NCBI GenBank assembly: GCA_910579725.1
Contig: CAJTUD010000053.1
Span: 1 to 19,464 of the forward strand
Reading direction: 5' to 3'
From: an uncultured Oscillospiraceae bacterium
GTDB lineage: Bacteria > Bacillota > Clostridia > Oscillospirales > Oscillospiraceae
Length of the DNA stretch: 19,464 nucleotides
A program made the translations under genes and the position numbers. Every line of letters starts with the position of its first letter. Within the stretch, counting starts at the first letter, position 1. Below, piece by piece: positions 14,405 through 19,464 of this stretch. Below the pieces are notes generated by a model, which worked only from the letters and a program-made list of their open reading frames with translations, had not been told where the DNA came from and made no database searches.

Positions 14405-15457
14405 TCATCTCAAAATATATTTTGCTATGTTTTTTTCCACAAATAAGTAGTTTATATTTGCCATTAAAAACGCAAAAGCAATCCCACATAAAAAAGCAAC
14501 GGTATAGCATACTTTTGGAGAAACAAAAGAGATCATATATCCGCCATATAGGGAATGCGTAATGTAGAAGGAATAGCTGATTTTTGAACAGTGCGCAATC
14601 CAGCGCTTCGAGGGAGGGGGAGGGGATAATAACATAACTGTAAAAATGAGCATAGCGTACATCATGGATACAATATATGGTTCCGTTTCATAATAAGCAT
14701 TATATTGCAGGTAAAAACTGCTTATCAGGACCAGATAATTCAAAAATCCAAGAGAAATAATCAGTTTTCCGGAAACCTTTTTAGTATATGCCAGATGAAT
14801 AATCACCCCAAACATCGGGATTGCCATAAAGGGGGCCCCGCGGCTGAACCCAACTGGAATTTGCGTGAATTTTGGAAGAAAATAGGTGGAGACCAAAATC
14901 CAAATATCTGTAATAAGAATAAAATGAATGGATGATTTCTTTTTAAACAAATTGCACAGAGTATAGATGATATCCACACAAAGCAAAGGAAAGAGATACC
15001 ATAAAACTCCATTAACGGCATCAGGAAAACACCATAAATAGTTCCATAGTGTGGCCGATTGAATCCATTGCAGAAGAGTGAATTGATCCCAGTAGGAAGC
15101 TAAATGAAATATGGAAGACAAGCAACAATTAAAGAGAAAGAAAATTAACATGGACAGAGGAACGGTTAAGTATACTCGCAGCAATCGCCTGAAAAAATAA
15201 GGCAAACCCCATCGAGTATTTTGTGCCATCAGAAAACCGCTTATCAAATAGAAAATGCAAACGCCCAAAGCTCCAAAATTTTGAATAATATGTAGTGGCC
15301 TGGTAAAAATCCACTGGACAATCTGGATAGGGAACCATTCGGAATTTAAGTTGACAGACATGTGCGGCCAAGTCACAAGGCACATTGCGGCAACTCTCAA
15401 ATATGGTATAAAGTTGAATTCTTTCCTGATAACAGGCGATGCAGCGGAGTCACACAT
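14405..15457 (-). CDS. Membrane acyltransferase 3 family protein (O-acyltransferase)
   Basis: A 350-residue integral membrane protein with about ten hydrophobic helices. The N-terminus shows the acyltransferase-3 pattern, FIPYLRVAAMCLVTWPHMSV, with the conserved Arg and the His thought to be catalytic. GVCIFYLISGFLMAQN and the loop with FFRRLLRVYLTVPL follow. The C-terminal SKISYSFYITHSLYG is also typical. Such enzymes acetylate or otherwise acylate sugars on the outer face of the membrane. ATG 15457 is preferred over GTG 15466 because AGAGG lies eight bases before it; it overlaps the upstream gene by eight bases. It sits between two DUF4422 genes, so it probably decorates the glycan they help build. 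Confidence 0.88.
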   Translation of the reverse strand: MCDSAASPVIRKEFNFIPYLRVAAMCLVTWPHMSVNLNSEWFPIQIVQWIFTRPLHIIQNFGALGVCIFYLISGFLMAQNTRWGLPYFFRRLLRVYLTVPLSMLIFFLFNCCLSSIFHLASYWDQFTLLQWIQSATLWNYLWCFPDAVNGVLWYLFPLLCVDIIYTLCNLFKKKSSIHFILITDIWILVSTYFLPKFTQIPVGFSRGAPFMAIPMFGVIIHLAYTKKVSGKLIISLGFLNYLVLISSFYLQYNAYYETEPYIVSMMYAMLIFTVMLLSPPPPSKRWIAHCSKISYSFYITHSLYGGYMISFVSPKVCYTVAFLCGIAFAFLMANINYLFVEKNIAKYILR

Positions 15458-16316
15458 GGAAGGCACCTCTAAACTTCAAAAATATGCGCCGGATTTGTAT
15501 TCTCCGGAGGCTTCCCGGAGGGAAGAGTAAATTGAACCATGCATTTCTCTGCATTCTGTGGTTCTCATCATCATAACAGGAAAAATGATCACGCGGATAT
15601 TCTCCGCAGGAGACATCATTTTGAGCCTGTAACCATGTGAAATAAACGCCGAATAAGCGTTCTCCCAAGAAACCGTTTACATAATTGGAAGCCGCCTGTA
15701 CACGTAAGTCAAACTCATGCAAAATATCAAATAACCAACGGCAATAATTTTGAAACATTGGCCACCGCATAATATAAATATTTCCATAATATTCCCCAGA
15801 GCCGTTCAAATAAGTATTTGCCGCAGGAAGATACTCGCTATATTTTTCGGAAATAATTTGGTATACGAGTTCCAAATCAGCAATATTGTGCCCGGAGCTT
15901 TGACTGTAGCGCTTCCATACTGTCATACCTGTATGTTCCCAAACAGGTGCAATCACATCAAAACCGGCAATTGCAGACGCAACCGTATGAATATCGTATC
16001 TTTGCGGATCCGGCGCCTTTCGGATGCGGTATGGCAGTGGCCTCTTTTCTCGACTTAAGGGAGAAGTGGCTCTTTTCTTATTCAAGTTCAGATACCGCCT
16101 GTAATGGAAAAAGCCTACATAGTCCTCATTTGTAAATTCCAGATTTTTCCATACCCAGTACTGCGCTCTCAGCTCGCAGTAATTTCTTTTAGAAGAGATA
16201 TTAACGCCGTCTTCCCGGGTTGATTTCAACGGTATAAGGCATTCGGAGGAAGGAATCCAGATATCCTTGTGAGAAACGACGAAAAGGTGAAAAGGAGACT
16301 CAGAGCATGTATTCAT
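15450..16316 (-). CDS. DUF4422 protein, probable glycosyltransferase (second)
   Basis: A 288-residue DUF4422 protein related to the one at 13364-14353. Shared blocks are FHLFVVSHKD near the N-terminus, NISSKRNYCELRAQYWVWKN followed by DYVGFFHYRRYL, GNIYIMRWPMFQNYCRWLFD, and YVNGFLGERLFGVYFTWLQA. The two proteins differ strongly in the middle, so they probably act on different acceptors and this is not a recent duplication. The ATG at 16316 (GTG 16319 is the alternative) has AGAGG nine bases upstream and overlaps the end of the ABC ATPase gene by 17 bases, indicating coupled translation. This overlap is also where GC-rich export genes change to AT-rich genes. Confidence 0.82.
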   Translation of the reverse strand: MNTCSESPFHLFVVSHKDIWIPSSECLIPLKSTREDGVNISSKRNYCELRAQYWVWKNLEFTNEDYVGFFHYRRYLNLNKKRATSPLSREKRPLPYRIRKAPDPQRYDIHTVASAIAGFDVIAPVWEHTGMTVWKRYSQSSGHNIADLELVYQIISEKYSEYLPAANTYLNGSGEYYGNIYIMRWPMFQNYCRWLFDILHEFDLRVQAASNYVNGFLGERLFGVYFTWLQAQNDVSCGEYPRDHFSCYDDENHRMQRNAWFNLLFPPGSLRRIQIRRIFLKFRGAFHV

Positions 16317-17028
16317 CACACACCGCCTCTGTCTTTCCCTCCATTCTGACCCGCCCCTTCTCCAACCAGATCACTCTCCCGCACATCTCCCTCACCTGCT
16401 CGAGGCTGTGCGAAACAAACAGCACCGTCGTTCCCCCGCCCATAAGCTCCAGCATTCTCTTTTTGCTCTTCTCCTGAAACGCCGCGTCCCCCACCGCCAG
16501 AATCTCATCTACGATCAGCACTTCCGGCTGCACCATTGTTGCCACCGAAAACGCCAGCCGCGCCAGCATCCCGGACGAATAGTTCCGGATTGGTGTCTCA
16601 ATAAACGCCCCCAGCTCCGAGAATTCCACAATCTCGTCATATTTTGCCTTCAGGAACGCCTCGCTGTACCCAAGGATCGCACCGTTGAGAAAGATATTTT
16701 CCCGGCCTGTCAGGTCAAAATCAAAACCCGACCCCAGCTCCAGCATGGGCACCACGTTCCCCCGGCACACCACGCTTCCCTCCGTGGGCTTCAGTATCCC
16801 GGAGATGATCTTCAGCATGGTGCTCTTTCCCGCTCCGTTGCGTCCGATCAGCCCCAGGGTTTCACCCTTTCTTACAGTGAAGGACACATGATCCAGCGCC
16901 GTAAACTCCTGATATTGCAGCTTTCCGCGCATGGCGGTGGTCACGAATTCCTTCAATGACATGATTTTGTCGCTGTTCATCCGGAAGCGCATGGACACAT
17001 TGGAAATTTCAATCACTGTTTCGCTCAT
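16300..17028 (-). CDS. ABC transporter ATPase for polysaccharide export (Wzt/TagH-like, short form)
   Basis: A 242-residue ATPase that would power export of a lipid-linked glycan together with the permease encoded just upstream. Walker A is GRNGAGKST, the Q-loop region lies near MLELGSGFDFDLTGRENI, the signature is NYSSGMLARLAFSVA, Walker B is VLIVDEILAVGD, and the switch His is in FVSHSLEQV. The SGMLARL signature and the AVGD ending are characteristic of the Wzt/TagH/RfbE group. The protein ends soon after the nucleotide-binding domain, so it lacks the C-terminal glycan-recognition domain found in some Wzt proteins. The ATG lies nine bases after the permease stop. Confidence 0.93.
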   Translation of the reverse strand: MSETVIEISNVSMRFRMNSDKIMSLKEFVTTAMRGKLQYQEFTALDHVSFTVRKGETLGLIGRNGAGKSTMLKIISGILKPTEGSVVCRGNVVPMLELGSGFDFDLTGRENIFLNGAILGYSEAFLKAKYDEIVEFSELGAFIETPIRNYSSGMLARLAFSVATMVQPEVLIVDEILAVGDAAFQEKSKKRMLELMGGGTTVLFVSHSLEQVREMCGRVIWLEKGRVRMEGKTEAVCDEYML

Positions 17029-17037
17029 AACCCACCC

Positions 17038-18501
17038 TCACAGATACAGGACAAACCGGTCCTGACTTTTCCGGAACACCAGTGCCCCTGCGGCCAGGGC
17101 ACCAAGCGCCATCAGCGCACACTGCATATATACCGCCGGTTCCGGGGAAATGCCGTCCAGAATGCACAGACGGGCGTTTTTCAGAAAGTAATACATGGGA
17201 TTGATCCGGAGGATTATTTTGAAATTCTCCGGCAGAATGCTTTCCGGATAAAAAATCGGGGTTGCGTACATCCAGATCATGTTCAGCACGCCCCACAGAA
17301 ACTGGGTATCCCGGAAAAATACCATGGATGCTGACAGCAGCAGGCCCAGACCGAGACTGAAAATAATCACGCAGCAGAGGAAAAAGAGCGTCAGTACGGC
17401 GGATTTTTTAAACTGAATGCCCGTTGCCAAGGAGACGATTACCAGCGGGATCAGGGAGATCCCCAGATTCACCACCGAGGACATCACCCGCGTAAGCGGA
17501 TAAATGTATTTGGGCATATAAACCTTTGTGATCAGTCCCGCGTTTCCCACGATGGAACTGAGCGCCATGCCGGTGGCCTCAGAGAAAAAGTTGAATGCCA
17601 CGATGCCGATGAGCAGATATACCGCGTAGTTGGGGATATCGCTCTTGAAAATGGTTGAGAAGACAAAGTACTGTACGCACATGGTCAGCAGCGGGTTGAG
17701 AAAGCTCCAGAACATGCCCAGCACAGAGCGCTTGTACTTGGTCTTGAAGTCCCTGGAAACCAGTTGGCGGATCAGAAAGCGGTACTTTTTTACCGCAATG
17801 ACCGCATTTATCACATAGCTGCGCCTGCCCTGCCGGATGCGCAGCCATACGGCGAAAAGACCGGCCAGCAGTGCCGCCGCGCCCACCGCCGCGAATTCCC
17901 AGTAGTGCAGGCCCGTCCAGATGTAGTCCGTACCCTGGGCTATGAAGCAGAGCGTTCCCGCCGCTGGTGCTCCGTTGAGCGTCAGCGCTCCGTTTTCCAG
18001 TCCACCCTGGGTGTTCATCAGCGGCGAGGCCGCGCTGCCGCTCTGGCAGTCAGGGGAGGTGATTTTCAGCAGCAGGGGAACCTGATACAGGCCCTCTATC
18101 GGCTGCTCCGCCGTCAGGGTGGTCAGCCCGCCCTCTGTAATTGCCGACGCGTCAAAGGTTCCTGACAGCAGCACAGCTCCGTTTCTCAGGTCAACCAGCT
18201 CCAGCAGAATCGTTCCGGCGTTGGGGCGGTAGTAGGTGCCCCATTGGACGCTGACGCTTTCAAGGCGCTGGATTTTCGTAGTGAATGCCTGCTCCACGGT
18301 GCTGCCTGCCGTCAGCTCCACGGTTCCGCTGTCCGCCGGCGGAAGCCCCATATTTCCTCTGGATTCTCTCAGGTGCAGCTGCTCTCCGGCCAAAAAATAG
18401 AACAGGACGATCAGCAGGACGTAGCCCGGCAGAACGGCCGCCGACAGGCGGCCCAATATCCTCGCGCCGTCCGCCGCCTCGCTTGTTGCCGCTTTTCGCA
18501 C
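17038..18501 (-). CDS. ABC-2 polysaccharide-export permease with N-terminal extracytoplasmic domain
   Basis: A 487-residue protein, roughly 220 residues longer than a normal Wzm/TagG permease. A first membrane helix (about 22-40, LPGYVLLIVLFYFLAG) and a second (about 200-220, FAAVGAAALLAGLFAVWL) frame some 150 residues rich in predicted beta strands, which should lie outside the cell. From about residue 230 the ABC-2 permease begins with SRDFKTKYKRSVLGMFWSFL and has six helices; MYATPIFYPESILPE and RINPMYYFLKNAR are family landmarks. The start is GTG 18501, with AGAGG eight bases upstream. It is the first gene of the operon. The outer domain may bind glycan or another wall component; this is inferred. 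Confidence 0.88.
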   Translation of the reverse strand: MRKAATSEAADGARILGRLSAAVLPGYVLLIVLFYFLAGEQLHLRESRGNMGLPPADSGTVELTAGSTVEQAFTTKIQRLESVSVQWGTYYRPNAGTILLELVDLRNGAVLLSGTFDASAITEGGLTTLTAEQPIEGLYQVPLLLKITSPDCQSGSAASPLMNTQGGLENGALTLNGAPAAGTLCFIAQGTDYIWTGLHYWEFAAVGAAALLAGLFAVWLRIRQGRRSYVINAVIAVKKYRFLIRQLVSRDFKTKYKRSVLGMFWSFLNPLLTMCVQYFVFSTIFKSDIPNYAVYLLIGIVAFNFFSEATGMALSSIVGNAGLITKVYMPKYIYPLTRVMSSVVNLGISLIPLVIVSLATGIQFKKSAVLTLFFLCCVIIFSLGLGLLLSASMVFFRDTQFLWGVLNMIWMYATPIFYPESILPENFKIILRINPMYYFLKNARLCILDGISPEPAVYMQCALMALGALAAGALVFRKSQDRFVLYL

Positions 18502-18654
18502 TGGAAGGACCTCTCTTTCTGTTTGACAAAATAGAATGAGACAGATTATTTAATTTGAAACAACTCGGAGGAGTAAAAATACCGGAATGCTCCGGACACT
18601 TCTGCCTAAAAAATATGGCTGATTATCAGCATATTATCATACTTTCCCAAGATA
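18502..18654 (-). promoter_or_regulatory. Untranslated leader of the glycan operon
   Basis: About 140 bases lie between the candidate transcript start and the permease GTG. A small stem CCGGA/TCCGG (18582-18595) with a 4-base loop is followed on the - strand by TATTTTTAC, a weak attenuator or terminator shape. ACTC-ctcc-GAGT forms another small hairpin next to it. Confidence 0.35.
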
Positions 18655-18677
18655 GCACATAATAGCGAAGTTTTCAA
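18649..18677 (-). promoter_or_regulatory. Candidate sigma-A promoter of the glycan operon
   Basis: On the - strand TTGAAA (18677-18672), a 17-base spacer, then TATCTT (18654-18649). A second AT-rich -10-like stretch (TATGATAAT) lies just downstream, so the exact start is uncertain. Confidence 0.5.
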
Positions 18678-18842
18678 TAGGAAATTTGCCTAATCTTTGC
18701 TGCCAATCTGAAAAGCAAAAGCCCAAGCTGGACAGGTAGCTCCGCTTTTTGAATAATACAAATTAAATATTTTGATATAAAGAAAAGTAAATGGAACGGG
18801 TAAATCACCTGCGCAGATTGCCTGTCACATTCCAAAAAAACA

Positions 18843-18880
18843 GAGGAAGCGCGGTTTTACAAAAGTATACTTTTATAAAT
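18843..18880. repeat. Palindromic repeat, copy 1
   Basis: GAGGAAGCGC followed by a near-palindrome centred on AAAAGTATACTTTT (18861-18874). The flanks TTTAC and ATAAA extend the dyad with one mismatch. The whole unit matches copy 2 apart from a 2-base gap and a few substitutions. Confidence 0.7.
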
Positions 18881-18915
18881 AAAAATTACCGGTGAAAAAA
18901 ATTCTGGAAAAGCCC

Positions 18916-18942
18916 TTAATTTTTACCCATAGCCGCCGATTA
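18916..18942 (+). promoter_or_regulatory. Sigma-28 (SigD/FliA) promoter for csrA-flagellin
   Basis: TTAA (18916-18919), a 15-base spacer, then GCCGATTA (18935-18942). The spacing and the GCCGAT core match the flagellar sigma consensus TAAA-N15-GCCGATAA, with two differences. Transcription would begin near 18949 and read into csrA and flagellin. Confidence 0.7.
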
Positions 18943-18957
18943 TATGGATGTAAGCAA

Positions 18958-18995
18958 GAGGAAGCGCAGGTTTGCAAAAGTATACTTTTGCAAAT
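18958..18995. repeat. Palindromic repeat, copy 2
   Basis: GAGGAAGCGC, then AG, then a perfect 24-base palindrome (18971-18994) with the core AAAAGTATACTTTT extended by TTTGC and GCAAA. It begins about ten bases after the predicted sigma-28 start, so it is in the 5' untranslated region of csrA. The centres of the two copies are 115 bp apart. Confidence 0.8.
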
Positions 18996-19029
18996 CGAAG
19001 GATTCAGCGCGTGTGAAAGGAGTCCCCCC

Positions 19030-19281
19030 ATGCTGTCAATACAATTGAAATCAGGGGAGTACCTGACCATCGGCAACGATATCGTCGTGCAGGTGTTTCA
19101 GGCGGGTGCAGGCTTCCGGGTGGCGGTTGAGGCCCCCAGAGAGATGCCTGTTGTCCGGGGAGAGGTGCTCGAGCGGACAGGAATCCGCCCGGACTGCATC
19201 CATGAACGCTCCCCCCAAAGCCCCTCCCGGTCGAAACGGGATCAACAGCGGTTTCAAACGGCACAACGCCGGTTGAAATAG
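19030..19281 (+). CDS. csrA: CsrA-family RNA-binding regulator
   Basis: An 83-residue protein. The first 50 or so residues align with CsrA: MLSIQLKSGEYLTIGNDI, then VVQVFQ, FRVAVEAPREMPVVRGEV. CsrA dimers bind GGA motifs in mRNA leaders; in Firmicutes the main target is flagellin mRNA and FliW is the antagonist. The Arg corresponding to E. coli R44 is present (R43 here), but the positions of R6 and R7 hold Leu and Lys, so RNA binding may differ. A basic tail of about 30 residues (ending DQQRFQTAQRRLK) is longer than usual. The start has AAAGGAG seven bases before the ATG; an upstream in-frame ATG at 18892 precedes the promoter. It lies 107 bp before flagellin and is probably co-transcribed with it. 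Confidence 0.87.
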   Translation: MLSIQLKSGEYLTIGNDIVVQVFQAGAGFRVAVEAPREMPVVRGEVLERTGIRPDCIHERSPQSPSRSKRDQQRFQTAQRRLK

Positions 19282-19284
19282 AAG

Positions 19285-19296
19285 CGCGCCGGCGCG
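19285..19296. other. GC-rich palindrome after csrA
   Basis: CGCGCCGGCGCG lies four bases after the csrA stop, followed by GGCC-ggtaaa-GGCC. The region between csrA and flagellin is strongly structured but has no U-tract, so read-through into flagellin is expected. Confidence 0.4.
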
Positions 19297-19345
19297 GCGC
19301 CCATCCGGCCGGTAAAGGCCCCGCGCAAGCGCAACATTTTGCAGA

Positions 19346-19380
19346 CGGACGGAAGGAATCGTCCGGAATAAATTAAGGAG
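19346..19380 (+). promoter_or_regulatory. Candidate CsrA binding region in the flagellin leader
   Basis: CGGACG (19346-19351) and CGTCCG (19360-19365) form a perfect 6-bp stem whose 8-base loop contains AAGGA, the preferred CsrA loop motif. A second AAGGA lies in the flagellin ribosome binding site (AAGGAG, 19375-19380). This two-site arrangement resembles the known CsrA sites of the Bacillus subtilis hag leader. Binding is inferred. Confidence 0.6.
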
Positions 19381-19388
19381 ATAAAACT

Positions 19389-19464
19389 ATGCGTATTCAG
19401 CACAATATCGCCGCGATGAACGCCTACCGCAACTACAACACCAACACATCCGCCGTATCGAAGA
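19389..19464 (+). CDS. hag: Flagellin, N-terminal fragment (runs off the window)
   Basis: Flagellin is the filament subunit of the flagellum and is exported through the flagellar type III system. Only 25 codons are present: MRIQHNIAAMNAYRNYNTNT followed by SAVSK. This matches the conserved D0 start of Firmicute flagellins (MRIxHNIxAxNxxRNL...SK). AAGGAG eight bases before the ATG fixes the start. The gene follows csrA and probably shares its sigma-28 promoter, with CsrA acting on the leader between them. Nothing can be said about the variable surface domain or its glycosylation sites. Confidence 0.93.
   Translation, partial: MRIQHNIAAMNAYRNYNTNTSAVSK

Noticed and set aside
18715..18790. Several promoter-like TTGA..TATAA matches on both strands
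   Set aside because: The stretch is very AT-rich and gives many weak matches. None is better placed than the two promoters reported for the glycan operon and csrA.
1..19464. CRISPR arrays, tRNA or rRNA genes, insertion sequences, prophage genes
   Set aside because: No regular short direct repeats with spacers, no cloverleaf with a CCA-ready stem, and no transposase, integrase or phage motif were found on either strand.

Overview
The window looks like the chromosome of a fairly GC-rich, motile Firmicute of the class Clostridia, most likely an Oscillospiraceae-type gut bacterium (Flavonifractor, Lawsonibacter or Oscillibacter-like). The taxonomic guess rests on the end of the S10/spc/alpha ribosomal operon (rpsK-rpsD-rpoA-rplQ), strong AGGAGG-type ribosome binding sites, a Gram-positive style flagellin start and a csrA gene directly before flagellin. 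No species can be named from the sequence alone.

Layout. (1) 1-2506: 3' end of the alpha operon on the + strand (S11 partial, S4, RNA polymerase alpha, L17), closed by a strong intrinsic terminator. (2) 2507-7443: single housekeeping or accessory genes. These are an MFS efflux-type transporter (-) preceded by an unusual leader with its own promoter, a 28-codon leader ORF and a hairpin that buries the transporter's ribosome binding site and ends in a U-tract; a lipoprotein-like polysaccharide deacetylase (-); a tail-anchored zinc-ribbon protein (-); an intergenic stretch with two DnaA-box-like 9-mers; and a CmpB-type membrane protein (+) with a long soluble N-terminal part. (3) 7471-18501: an 11-gene surface-glycan operon, all on the - strand and tightly packed. 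In transcription order it holds an ABC-2 permease with an added outer domain, its ATPase, DUF4422, an acyltransferase, a second DUF4422, a GT2 glycosyltransferase, rfbF, rfbG, an SDR epimerase/reductase, an RmlC-like epimerase and a UDP-galactopyranose-mutase homologue. (4) 18502-19464: a divergent intergenic region with two copies of a palindromic repeat and a sigma-28 promoter, then csrA and the first 25 codons of flagellin.

How it works together. RfbF and RfbG would make CDP-4-keto-6-deoxyglucose. The RmlC-like epimerase and the SDR would convert it to a CDP-6-deoxyhexose, and the mutase could supply a furanose sugar. The two DUF4422 proteins and the GT2 enzyme would build the glycan, the acyltransferase would decorate it, and the ABC transporter would export it. 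The middle of the operon (about 12.0-16.3 kb) is clearly AT-richer than both ends, as if a variable cassette had been exchanged between conserved export and sugar-nucleotide genes. The operon sits back to back with a sigma-28-driven csrA-flagellin unit whose leader carries a CsrA-type hairpin.

The most interesting points are the attenuator-like leader of the MFS gene, the domain-fused glycan exporter, the CDP-deoxyhexose plus mutase combination, the palindromic repeats spaced 115 bp apart beside the sigma-28 promoter, and the divergent CsrA next to a hag leader with an AAGGA loop. All functional statements are homology or motif calls made by eye.
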